The notes under the pieces were generated by a model. The model saw nothing but the letters and a program-made list of their open reading frames with translations, had not been told where the DNA came from and did no database searches. The position numbers and the translations under genes are program-made. Source: Stemphylium vesicarium (taxonomy: Eukaryota; Ascomycota; Dothideomycetes; Pleosporales; Pleosporaceae). From it: DNA of 63,792 bases. Shown piece by piece: positions 1 to 10,320 of this stretch. The stretch spans positions 1 through 63,792 of the forward strand of contig QXCR01000161.1 in the NCBI GenBank assembly GCA_004380135.1. Direction: 5' to 3'. How positions within the stretch are numbered: position 1 is the first letter of the stretch; each line of letters opens with the position of its first letter.

Positions 1-520
1 CTGTAATGGTCCTTATCCTGCGTAGCTCCCTTCAAATTCATCTCCGGTGCCTTCCATACGCTTGCATCGTGCCTCGTAGCCTTCCCCAAGCGTTTGAACC
101 TCGCTCTCGCCGTTTCTGACTGCCGTTGATGTTGCCACAAGCGCATCCACCAAATCCACATCCAATGTCTGCTATCTCGACGTTCTTCGTGACCGCATTT
201 GTTCTCCGTTGCTCTTCCAAGCTTACATCATGTGACTCGCCCGCAGTCTCATCCATCTCTTGCTTCTGGTATTTGGCGTACATGGGATACAGGCTGGCCC
301 AGTCCATGTCTGCGGGGCTTTTTGGACTGCATCGTGTCAGCTCGCATAGGATAGAAAGTCACGAGTAGTCGTACTAGGTGAGAGAGTGATCCGAGAATGG
401 GTTAGCATGGGCGCGTTGCCTGTAGAATTTCTTCTTTGGCAGTGCCCCATTTTGTTCGTCAGTCTGCAACGATTTCTTGTATTCCTCGCGCCTCGTGCGC
501 TTCGCTGGCTCGCCGGGCAT
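1..520 (-). CDS. TRM8: tRNA (guanine-N7)-methyltransferase catalytic subunit, 5' part
   Basis: Likely forms m7G46 in tRNA as the catalytic half of the Trm8-Trm82 complex. The start ATG at 520-518 opens exon 1 (375-520), which encodes a basic N-terminus ending in FYRQRAHANPFSDHSLTY, the family's conserved block. A 48-nt intron (327-374) joins it to exon 2, which continues YPKSPADMDWASLYP and then VEIADIGCGFGG, the SAM-binding motif I. After that motif the expected hydrophobic strand is not found in any frame before the window edge. Either a further intron begins near 150 and the rest of the gene lies off the left end, or the frame is broken there. A possible donor (GTGGAT) is weak. Identity is secure from two conserved blocks; the 3' structure is unresolved. 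Confidence 0.85.
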
Positions 521-905
521 CGTGGCTTCAATGTGCGCAATCGTCAGATGGGCAGGCTAGGGCATTCAAACGAGAGATGCAGGTGCTGAGGTAATAGTAG
601 GCTGGTTGCGTATCACGAAGCGAGGCTGATGTGGATCAAGCTTTTTCGCTAGCTCAAGGGTCGCTGGCCCACGACATGTGGAGGAACACAGCCGTTCGCG
701 CAACGATCCACACATTGCAAGGCGAGTCACAGAGTGACGTAATCTCGCCTGAATATTCCAGACCGTGTTACTACGGAAATTTCTATGGACTTGTCGCACG
801 CTGCATACGGTCCGTCGGGTAGAAAATACGATACAAGAAGCCAATCCCAGAGTGCGCCCAAATGCTAAGTCCATACCAAGATGCCAAATCGTTTACTCGT
901 TATTA
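521..905. other. intergenic, TRM8 upstream / GID4 downstream
   Basis: TRM8 and GID4 are both on the minus strand, so this gap holds the GID4 3' end and the TRM8 promoter and 5'UTR. I see no conserved coding segment, RNA gene or repeat here. Confidence 0.5.
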
Positions 906-2062
906 CTATCGAAATTCCATCGCGGCCTGACACCCATAGTCCTGGACGTGTTCTAGCTGGAGCTTCTGGAACCTAGGGGGTTTGTTAGCTTTATCCAAGC
1001 ACGCATATCAGATTCCACACTCACTTCTCGCTTTTAGCATGAAAGTAGATGCCTTCAATACCTCCAGATACCTGGTTAAAGCATATGTAATAGAAGCCCT
1101 CGAAGCTTGCGCCGCTTATTGTCCGAACCCGGTGGTCTGGGACCAGAAAATATTCTTTCCAGCGCATGAACAGATGCTCTTTTTGCATCCAGTCTTTCGT
1201 CACAAGGTCTGGACGCGTCGAATACTTGGCTAGCGGCTTGTATGCAGGAAATCGAGCCCAGTGTTGGCGATCGACCTTTTCGTTGGAGCCCCATTCAGGG
1301 TGCTGTGTGATGAAGGTATATTTGCCTCCGATTATCTCGCCTTCGAAGTAGGTGGTCAAGCTTGGATGTTCGTGCGTTAACCCTGTCGATGAGTTAGTCT
1401 TTTGCGCCACAGGTTACGGTAGCACCAAAAAGCATGCACACCTCTGATGCGCAAGTATCCACACATGAAGGACTCGCGCATGTCGACATGTTTTATCTCG
1501 ACTTCAACTTCGTACTTTTGGCGATCCGACGTTTGACTGCCCACGAAGCGACTTCCGGGCCGAAGCAGCGATGACGAGGAATTGGGTAGAAACTGTCTTG
1601 CTATCAGCTGAATGTATGTTGCGCATCGTGTGGCACAAGGGCCCCGTAGTAACGCACCCTATGCGCAGGGAACGGCGAGGACAGATGATTGGCGAGAAGA
1701 GAGACGGGGTTAACAGTCGAGAGCGGCGAGGCCTGCGATGTGCGCTGTTCCTCAGCACCGTCATCTGTCGCAGTCATGGGCGTGGGAATATCTCGGGTTG
1801 GGGCTTCTATGTCGGTACTCGGGGGCTTGCTGTGGGTATCCGCTGGCGTCTGCGCATCTTCTGGAGAATCCTGGCGAGGTGGAGTTGGTTGCTGCATGGG
1901 CGCATCGGGCGCAGAGCTGGCATTGCTGTCGTGGTTCGTAAATCGTGTTTCATTCAGTTGGTGGGCGGGAATGGTGCGCGACTCCTCTGGGGGACAGGTC
2001 GCGCGGCCGGTGATGCTCTCGTGCTCCACCGGCGAGACCATGGCATCATCGGGTGTCGGCAT
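906..2062 (-). CDS. GID4: GID/CTLH E3 ligase substrate receptor Gid4 (Vid24 family)
   Basis: Gid4 is the receptor of the GID E3 ligase that binds Pro/N-degrons, in yeast on gluconeogenic enzymes such as Fbp1. Four exons can be joined: 1658-2062, 1442-1592, 1025-1382 and 906-972, together 981 nt or 326 residues. Exon 1 is a disordered Pro/Ser/Thr-rich tail. The beta-barrel begins LLRPGSRFVGSQTSDRQKY and continues with LTTYFEGEIIG, FMRWKEYFLVPDH and SGASFEGFYYICFNQV. Splicing out 973-1024 (GTGAGT donor) restores the usual C-terminus FQKLQLEHV...MEFR. Introns are 52-65 nt, one with an ACTAAC branch site. Start choice is the first ATG of the long N-terminal frame; an alternative upstream exon cannot be excluded. 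Confidence 0.93.
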
Positions 2063-2585
2063 CGTCCGCTGACGTGGGGCGGCGAGTACACGAGGCAGGG
2101 GCGAATTAATTACACATGGGACGAAACAAAGATGGAGGGGCGATTAGACAATAGGGATTTCAGGGTTCAAGAGTCGTGGCGATGAGATGCATGCTTGCTA
2201 GAAGGATGACTTGGACTCGGCGGCGGACGCAGGACGTGTCTAGGCGATGAGTGGGTCCAAGGCCTGCACTTACGCGGGGAAAGCCACTAGCCTCACGTGG
2301 GATGACATGGGGCCAAAACATTCGAAGCCTACGGCCAGCTTCATCCCACTAAAGTGGATAATCTATTTGAGCTAGCTATGAGGCCTTTGCAGACGTGGGC
2401 GGGGGCCTATTAAACGTCTGAATCAGGGTGCTGTCATCCCCGCCAGCGTGTTTGGAACACCAATGCACTCCATTCGCCATATTCTTGCATCCAATGTACT
2501 TCAAACTGCGACCTGTTGTACATGTACCAACGCCCCCTTATCAAACCGGCCACTATAGGCGGCAGAACCTGCCCTCATTTAGAGC
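2063..2585. other. intergenic, GID4 promoter side
   Basis: This lies between GID4 (minus) and the 3' end of MAGO (minus). It should contain the GID4 promoter and 5'UTR and the MAGO 3'UTR. I see no further gene, RNA or repeat. Confidence 0.5.
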
Positions 2586-3368
2586 TTAGATGGGCTTGAT
2601 CTGAAGCAGGATTAGCAGAACCTTGGAAGAGTATGAGAAGAATGCGCTTACCTTGAAGTGAAGGGCTATCAGCGAGAACACCAAAGCCTTCAGATCCTGC
2701 ACGAGATAGTAGAAGACACGGAGACCTTCAGGATCCGACGACTCTGAAACGTCCTGAAGCGAACCAATTTTTGCAGTCTGGTGCTGTTAGTATGCTAGAG
2801 ATGACGTCAGATATAGCAAAGAGCATACCTCGAAAGAGATGTGCTCGCTCCCTAATCGGATCTCCAGCTCTTGACGGCCGTCTTTGTTCTTTTGGGGCCA
2901 CCTCGTATCATCTTCTCTGGAGGCAAGGTCAGCAAAACGCTCATCAAGGCATCTGCATAAAGGGGACGTTACTTCAGGATTTCGCTGTCCTTGACAATGC
3001 GCTTGATCTCAGCCACTAGGGCATCACTGACACACACTATCCTAGTCAGCGAACGAAGATACTGGCGGAGTGAATCTTCATACTCTCTTTCCGGATAAGT
3101 GAATCGTTACGGTAGTTGGAGTTGTTTGCATAACGGGCAGATGCGCTGCGACCGTCTCCAAGAACGCGAAAGTCAAACTCTGTGTACTGTGAGCTCTAGT
3201 CGCCATGGCTCAACATCGAACGTGACTGACCCAAGAACTCGTGCCCAAAACGACCTTGGTGACCTGAGCTACGAAAATGTTAGCAGCAGGCACGTGCTAG
3301 AGGTGCAACGTGTAGTAAATTAGGCTTCCGTACTAGTATCGCAGATAGAATGGCTCATTCGTGGTCAT
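2586..3368 (-). CDS. MAGO: Mago nashi, exon junction complex subunit
   Basis: Mago pairs with Y14 in the exon junction complex and acts in mRNA localisation and surveillance. The gene is cut into seven short exons, invisible as one open frame. It starts ATG at 3368 with MTTNEPFYLRYY, then SGHQGRFGHEFLEFDFRVLG, RYANNSNYRNDSLIRKEMCV, EIKRIVKDSEILKEDDTRWP, KNKDGRQELEIRLGSEHISF, and ends LIALHFKIKPI-stop at 2586. My exon sums (35, 38, 96, 64, 88, 126, 15 nt) total 462 nt, an exact 153-residue frame, close to the usual size of about 146-150. Introns are short with usable GT donors and AG acceptors. Six introns in 153 codons is dense even for a filamentous fungus. Identity is essentially certain. 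Confidence 0.95.
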
Positions 3369-3791
3369 GATTGCGGTGAGTTATATTTGCTTACGCGTCC
3401 GGCGTGAAGTTGATGTTCTGTTGTTGCTGCCGCGTTCACGATCTTCGGCGGACCGCTTTAGTGTGGTGGTCTGTGCTAGGACCATTTCTCGAGCAGACAC
3501 CTGGAGTTATGGACCTGAGCCCCGTCAACTGAAGCGCGGCACCTCTGAAGCAAAGAAGCCACCTCTCCTCCACCCCCAGGGCAATTCCGTCCTCTCGTCC
3601 ATCCCGTCAGGCTGTGGCCACATCAAATCGCCCAATCCTCGCCGACACCGAAGTCGATCAAAACACGTAGCATCCCACTTATTCTGGACATCAAGGGAAG
3701 TGAGGGTTGACGGCCGCCACGAGAGTTAGGCTACGTATAGCTGGATACACTACAACTTGACGGACCTGCATACACCAGCTACGCCGGCATC
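3369..3791. promoter_or_regulatory. divergent promoter region MAGO / SEC26
   Basis: A 423-bp gap separates the MAGO start (minus) from the SEC26 start (plus), so the two conserved genes share a head-to-head promoter region. No clear TATA box or factor site stands out. A long open frame inside it has no family signature and is probably chance. Confidence 0.5.
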
Positions 3792-6700
3792 ATGGCGACC
3801 TTCCTGGAGAATTCGTACAGTCTGGTACGAACACCTGGCAGCGTAAGGAGCTTGGGGAAGCTGACGGAGAGCGACAGGTGCACCAGGACAATGCCGCCGA
3901 TTCACCATCAGAGAATGAGCTGAAAAATGCCCTGGAAAAGGGCAGCGATGAGCAGAAGATCGAAACCATGGTGCGCCACTGCAATTGCAATTGCAACTGC
4001 CCCGCCATTCCCTAGGCCGCCGTCTAACGACTCTACAGAAGAAGATCCTCTCGATTATGCTCAATGGCGACCCCAAGCCAGGCCTGCTCATGCACATTAT
4101 CCGCTTTGTCATGCCCAGCAAGTCTAAGCCGCTGAAGAAGCTCATGTACTTCTTCTTCGAGGTGTGCCCGAAACACGACGCCCAAGGCAAGCTGCGCCAG
4201 GAGTGGATATTGGTCTGGTGAGTGCACCTTTGAGAACCGATGAGAGGGCATGATTGCTGACCATGGTACAGCAATGCGATTCGTTTCGACTTGCAGGCTC
4301 CCAACGAATACGTACGGGGAAACACATTGCGCTTCGTGTAGGGCGACCACGCACTCCCGTCTGAGCACCGCTGATACATACAACAGAACTAAGCTTCGAG
4401 ACGCCGAACTTGTAGAGCCACTACTACGTAGGTACCACGGCAAATATCACCCCAAGCGCGCTGCTGACATGCTCCCCTAGAACCGGTGCGCCAGTGCCTC
4501 ACACACCGACACGCATACGTCCGAAAGAACGCAACCTTTGCTATCGCATCCATCTTCACACATCTTCCCGAGCTTATGCCAGATGCGCCCGATCTCCTGG
4601 TTACATTTTTGGATGACGAGAATGACCCCACATGCAAGCGCAACGCCTTCGCCGCCCTTGTCTCCGTAAGCCACGAGAAGGCTCTTGAGTACCTCAGCAC
4701 CGTCTTTGACGCCATACCCAACCACGAGGAGCTTCTCCTCCTTGCCGAACTCGAGTTCATCCGCAAGGATGCCGTCGTCAACCCTTCGAACAAGGCCAGA
4801 TATCTCCGGTTGATATTCGACCTCCTCGAATCGCAAGTCTCGACAGTCATCTACGAAGCAGCACATGCTCTTACAACACTCACAAGCAACCCGGTCGCGG
4901 TCAAGGCGGCTGCTGGAAAGTTTGTGGAACTGGCCATCAAGGAGCCCGACAACAACGTCAAGCTGATCGTACTGGAGCGCGTCGATCAATTACGGCATAA
5001 GAATGAAGGTGTGCTCGACGATTTGACCATGGAGATCCTTCGTGTTCTGTCTAGCACAGACTTGGATGTGCGCAAAAAGTCTCTCAGCATCGCCATGGAA
5101 ATGATCTCCAGCAGAAACGTTGAAGAGGTCGTTCTCCTTCTGAAGAAAGAACTGATGAAGACAGTGGACGAACAATACGAGAAAAACCCGGAATACCGAT
5201 CGCTACTCATCTCTTCGATACACTCGGCCGCCATCAAGTTCCCAGAGGTTGCCGCCAGTGTAGTCGGCTCGCTCATGGACTTTATCTCCGATGTCAGCAG
5301 CAATGCTTCTGCCGTCGACGTTATTTCATTCGTAAAGGAAGTCGTCGAGCGCTTCCCCGACCTAAGAGCCTCGATCATTGAGCGTCTGGTTTCAACCCTT
5401 GGTGAAGTACGTGCCGGCAAGGTCTATCGAGGAGTTTTGTGGATCATTGGAGAGTTTTCTTTAGAAGCAAAAGACATCAGGGATGCGTGGAAGGGAATCC
5501 GGTCGTCGCTTGGCGAGATCCCGATTCTGGCTTCTGAGCAAAGGTTGCTTGACGATGCGTCAGAAGGCAAAGACTCGTCAGATCAGGTTAATGGACACGC
5601 AAAATCCGCGGCTCCCTCCGGATCACGAAAGGTGCTTGCCGACGGAACCTACGCGACAGAAAGCGCCCTCACATCGTCCGCTGCTGCCAAGGCCAAACTT
5701 GAGGCGGTCAAGAACTCTCAGAAGCCTCCTCTACGACAACTGCTCCTCGATGGCGACTACTACCTCGCGACGGTCTTGTCTAGTACTCTCACTAAGCTCG
5801 TAATGCGACACGGAGAGATTTCCCAGGATGCTGCGCGTACAAATGCCCTTCGCGCGGAAGCTATGTTGATCATGATTTCCATCATCCGCGTAGGCCAGTC
5901 ACATTTCGTCAAAACCTTTATTGATGAGGACTCTGTCGACCGTATCATGTCATGTGTACGCTCATTGTCGGAATTCGCACAAAGGAAAGAGATTGAGACG
6001 GTCTTCCTGGAGGATACTCGAAAGTCTTTCCGGACAATGGTCCAGACGGAAGAGAAGAAACGAGCAGCCAAGGAAGCTTCGGAGAGGGCAAAGTCGGCTG
6101 TTAACGTCGATGACTCGTTCAGCATCCGGCAACTGAAGAAGAAGGACGCCGATGGCAACGATGAGTTTGAACAAGACTTGGAACGAGCTACTGGAGGCGA
6201 CACAGCGACCGAAGACCTCACATCTAAGCTCAGCCGGGTTGTGCAGCTTACTGGTTTCTCTGATTCAGTATACGCAGAAGCATACGTCAAGGTAAGGCAA
6301 CATCCCTCAGCCGCCAGTACGCAGCGTACTGATATTTTTAGGTTCACCAATTCGACATTGTCCTCGACGTACTTCTCGTAAACCAGACGACAGAGACGCT
6401 ACAAAATCTCACAATCGAGTTTGCGACTCTTGGTGATCTCAAGGTGGTAGAACGTCCCTCAACCCAGAACGTCGGCCCTCACGACTTTATCAACATCCAA
6501 GCAACTATCAAGGGTAAGACCAGCTCCTCGACCTGCTTCAACTTTGTATGCTTACTCGTCCAGTCTCTTCTACCGACACCGGCGTCATCTTTGGAAACAT
6601 CATCTACGAAGGGTAAGCTCTACGCGCCGATATTTGACGGACTCTGCTAACGCATCGCAGTGAGAAGGGCGTTGACTCCAATGTCGTCATCCTCAACGAC

Positions 6701-7134
6701 GTGCACGTGGACATTATGGACTACATCAAACCGGCACAATGCACCGAGACTCAATTCCGAACCATGTGGACCGAATTTGAGTGGGAAAACAAGGTCAACA
6801 TCAACTCGAAGGCCAAGACTCTGCGGGATTTCTTGAAGCAGCTCATGGCATGCACAAACATGAGCTGTTTGACTCCCGAAGCGTCTATGAAAGGAGACTG
6901 CCAGTTCTTATCGGCGAACTTGTACGCTAGGAGTGTCTTTGGTAAGTTGCGCAACCCCGCTTGGTTGTCCACAACTAACAAGGCTCAGGCGAGGATGCTC
7001 TTGCCAACTTGAGTATAGAAAAGGAAGGAGACAATGGGCCCATCACCGGGTTTGTGCGCATTCGCAGTCGCTCGCAGGGCCTGGCTTTGAGCTTGGGCTC
7101 GTTGAAGGGCCTTAACAAGGTCGGCGTAGCATGA
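3792..7134 (+). CDS. SEC26: coatomer subunit beta (beta-COP, Sec26)
   Basis: Beta-COP is part of the COPI coat that forms Golgi-to-ER retrograde vesicles. Ten exons were joined: 3792-3824, 3878-3970, 4039-4217, 4272-4337, 4387-4427, 4481-6291, 6342-6513, 6564-6612, 6661-6941 and 6989-7134. They total 2871 nt, an exact 956-codon protein; yeast Sec26 is 973. The N-terminus MATFLENSYSLV and the adaptin-like HEAT solenoid (MLNGDPKPGLLMHIIRFVMP, CLTHRHAYVRKNATFAIASI) are clear. A charged linker near residues 480-660 precedes the C-terminal appendage (VHQFDIVLDVLLVNQT..., then SRSQGLALSLGSLKGLNKV). The first five introns all fall within the first 150 codons, a 5' clustering common in fungi. Nothing suggests a broken gene. 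Confidence 0.96.
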
Positions 7135-7566
7135 GGAGTGGTTGAGAGGCGTTACTACAAAGCGTATGCAAAAGAAAGATTACTTGCTCGATTGTTGGCG
7201 CAAAGGGGCTTGCTTTGAAAGCAACAAACTTGACGCAAGCGACAAATGTTAATGTAGCATTGGAAGATGGAAGATGTGAAGAAATCAACTCAAGTAACAA
7301 AGCTTACTACTTGTGCAATGCCGGACATGTTCACGGCACTCCCTCCCGACTTGCCGCTCGGGACTGTGCCTCGGTTCGGATTCCCTGGAACGCAGGGTCC
7401 AGCGGACTTGTTTCCTTTTTGTCTAGCACCACACGGTTCCGTCAGGTCCCGTATGCGCGCGACGGTAGCCAACTGACGCCGTCTGGTCTGCTGTTGTCGC
7501 AGGCGTATGGTGATTTATCCCTAAGCACAGTATGCTGCGTGATTCTCTTGCTATCTTGTGATAATC
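7135..7566. other. intergenic, SEC26 3' / LCB kinase promoter
   Basis: This 432-bp gap lies between two plus-strand genes and should hold the SEC26 3'UTR and the promoter of the lipid kinase gene. No other gene or repeat is seen. Confidence 0.5.
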
Positions 7567-9155
7567 ATGTCTTCGATGGCAGGCACCGACGATCCCTTTA
7601 GAGATCCCAGAGATCCTTTGGCCGCGACCAACGCTTCGTCGCAACCCCAGGAGCATATGAGCGTTCCCGATACGCTCGATGTAGGCAGAAATGCTTCACT
7701 GACCCTCGGGACCGACTCCCTCATCGTCCTCGATGAAGCCCTCCTAGACACCAAAACCGCCAACTGCTGCGGTCTGTCTCTTGCTGGCAGTAAGCATCCA
7801 AGGAACCTGTAGCGCTCAGCACCCACTTACTCGAAGCAGAGAACAAGTCCACTCGTTCAATACCCTTTTACAACATTCTCTGGGCCGAGCACTCGCAAGA
7901 CGGCCAGATTACCATCCAATACGCGCAACCCATATCGAAGAAGTCGGTTCGTCCTGCCATCGTCAGCTACAGTCTCGATAAACCCGACAGCCGTTTGACC
8001 GAAGCATGGATAGAGAGACTGTTGGATCGCGCCTATGGAGCATCGCAACGGCGTAAGCGCATCAAGGTGCTCGTCAACCCGTTCGGAGGACAGGGCGGCG
8101 CCGTGAAGATGTACCACAAGTCGATTGCGCCCATCTTTGCCGCAGCAAGATGCGAGCTGGACGTGGAAAAGACACAGCACAATGGTCACGGCGTGGAGAT
8201 TGCGCAGAACATGGATATTGATGCCTACGACGTGGTGGCATGCTGTTCCGGAGACGGCATCCCACACGAAGTCTGGAACGGGCTGGGCAAGAGACGCGAC
8301 GCTGCTCGAGCCCTGGTCAAGATTGCCGTCACACAACTACCGTGCGGGTCAGGCAACGCCATGAGTCTCAACTTCAACGGTACCAACGATCCGAGTCTAG
8401 CAGCGCTCGCGGTCGTAAAAGGCTTGCGGACGCCGCTAGACCTATCCTCTGTCACCCAAGGCGACAAGCGCACACTCTCCTTCCTCTCGCAAGCCGTCGG
8501 CATCGTAGCCGAAACGGACCTCGCGACTGAACATCTGCGCTGGATGGGAAGCGCACGCTTCACCTGGGGCCTCCTCGTCCGCCTAATCAACAAGACAGTC
8601 TACCCCGCCGACATTGCCATCAAAGTCGAATACGACACCAAAGCCGCGGTCCGCGAAGCCTACCGCGCCGAGTCCTCCAAACCACCACGCAACAACGACG
8701 ACCGCGCGCTTCCCGCCCCCGACGCCGGTCTCCCCGCGCTCCAATACGGCACAGCCAGCGACCCTCTCCCCGCCGGCTGGGAGCTAATCCCACACGACAA
8801 GCTCGGCAACTTTTACGCCGGAAACATAGCATACATGTCTGCCGACGCAAATTTCTTCGCCGCCTCCCTCCCCTCGGACGGCTGTCTCGACCTCGTCCGC
8901 ATCCGTGGCGATCTCTCGCGCCACACGGCTATCAAGACACTGTTGTCGATTGAAAATCACACCTTTTTCGATCTGGAGCATGTTGATTATAAAAAGGTTA
9001 GTGCGTATAGGATTATCCCCCGCGATCAGAAGGATGGGTATATCAGTATTGATGGCGAGCGTGTCCCGTTTGAGGGGTTTCAGGTCGAGGTGCATAAGGG
9101 GTTGGGGACGGTGTTGAGTAAGAGTGGGCATTTGTGTGAGGCGAGGGGTGTTTGA
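7567..9155 (+). CDS. LCB4: sphingoid long-chain base kinase (DAG kinase catalytic fold)
   Basis: Predicted to phosphorylate sphingoid bases (sphingosine, phytosphingosine) at C1 with ATP. The ATG at 7567 opens MSSMAGTDDPFRDPRDP; GTG at 7558 is not a likely start. One intron (7790-7839) is removed, giving 512 residues. The catalytic domain shows VLVNPFGGQGGA (nucleotide-binding Gly-rich loop), CCSGDGIPHEVWNGL (the GDG motif with the expected G/E surroundings) and LPCGSGNAMS. A C-terminal beta-sandwich follows, with an insert rich in Pro/Ala/Asp around residues 345-375. Yeast has two paralogues, Lcb4 and Lcb5; the symbol is used loosely for the family. The N-terminal extension lacks a signal peptide, in line with a peripheral membrane enzyme. 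Confidence 0.92.
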
Positions 9156-9695
9156 TGGAATGGCGGGGTGGAGATTTGGGTTGGTTCTGATTCGGCTGTT
9201 TTGCTTGTTTCTGTGTTTGTGTTTGTGTTGTAAGGTTAGATTGCTGGCGTTTTGTTCTTGTTGCTGTTGTTGTTATTGTGTATACCACTGTTTCTTGTTT
9301 TTCTTCTTCCCTACTTTCCAGGTCTCTACAAGTCGTAGCCCACATGGTTGCCGGACCTCGATCTTCGATTATTTGAAATCTTCTGTTTCAAATCTCAACA
9401 CTAATAGATTCGGTCACATTTCCCTGCATGGTATCACCTCGGTTGAGTGGGCGCTGGTATGATGTTCTATGCTGCTGCTGTGTGGTAGCGTTCAAATCCC
9501 TACCGACCAACCAAACCAGCCCACCGCCTGACTCACCGTTGAAAAAAACTTCTCTCGTCACCCACTCTTGATTTTGTGCACCGTCGGGACGCGGTGCTTG
9601 CAGCCTCAGAATGCTGTTCCGTCCTGTACTGCCCAATTGATGGAAGTTATGAATTATAGTGTTGTCCACTCTTTCATCAATCAGCAGACCACAAA
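9156..9695. other. intergenic with T/G-rich simple sequence
   Basis: This is the 3' side of the lipid kinase gene. From about 9200 to 9305 the plus strand is T/G-rich with short TGTTTG and TTGTTG runs, possibly 3'UTR and polyadenylation sequence. No gene is seen before the tRNA at 9696. Confidence 0.5.
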
Positions 9696-9767
9696 AGCTG
9701 CTTGGCGCAGCGGAAGCGCGCCGGGCTCATAACCCGGAGGACCTCGGATCGAAACCGAGAGCAGCTA
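9696..9767 (+). tRNA. initiator tRNA-Met (CAT anticodon)
   Basis: A 72-nt cloverleaf can be folded without an intron. The acceptor stem AGCTGCT pairs with AGCAGCT and is followed by discriminator A. The anticodon loop CTCATAA has CAT at 9728-9730, on a stem of consecutive G:C pairs (CCGGG/CCCGG). Three features mark it as initiator rather than elongator: an A1:T72 first pair, three G:C pairs next to the anticodon loop, and a T-loop reading ATCGAAA in place of TTCGA. A T-run lies downstream (9778-9784), which could serve RNA polymerase III termination. Confidence 0.95.
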
Positions 9768-10320
9768 GAAGATGCTTTCTTTTTTGCCTCTTTTTGCAAT
9801 CTTGCCCTTGGGTTGGAGCTTGGTATCTTCGGGGTCAGGCTGAAGAGACTTGAGGATGTTTTCAGACTAGCCTTGTTTTTTTTTTGTCGCAGGTGGACCA
9901 TCCCGCTCTATGACTGCAACGCACTTGCTTCCAGCGTCCTACTATCCTGCAAAGTTATGTTGAAATTTGGAAGCTGGGTATAACGCATCTCTATTTTGAG
10001 TTTTGGCAAACTTCACGATCAGAAATTTGCTTTATGCTATGCGGAATCACTCGTGTAGATCACATACAAGCTCAAGTTCCTTCACATATTCTGCCATAGC
10101 TTGAGGAATACCGGAACACTGACGTCCCATCTTCATTCGCAAGATATTAGAGACAGGAAAAAAAAAGGTACAGCCACGCGCTATGCAAATGGAAACCTTT
10201 TTGATCATCATCAACGTCAACTTGAACCCCAGAAGAAAGAAAGAAGAAAAGACAACCACAATCCCCCGAATCTAAGAATGCTTTATGTGTGTCATGACAA
10301 ACAAGCCCCAAAACCCCATC
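9768..10320. other. intergenic, tRNA 3' flank and VSB1-like 3' region
   Basis: T-rich tracts follow the tRNA (about 9778-9784 and 9875-9885). The rest is the downstream side of the minus-strand transporter gene. No other gene is seen. Confidence 0.5.

Noticed and set aside
5760..6350. 196-codon minus-strand frame opposite SEC26
   Set aside because: It is the antisense shadow of a well-supported coding exon.
9696..9767. Elongator tRNA-Met
   Set aside because: A1:T72 pair, three G:C pairs in the anticodon stem and ATCGAAA T-loop are initiator features.
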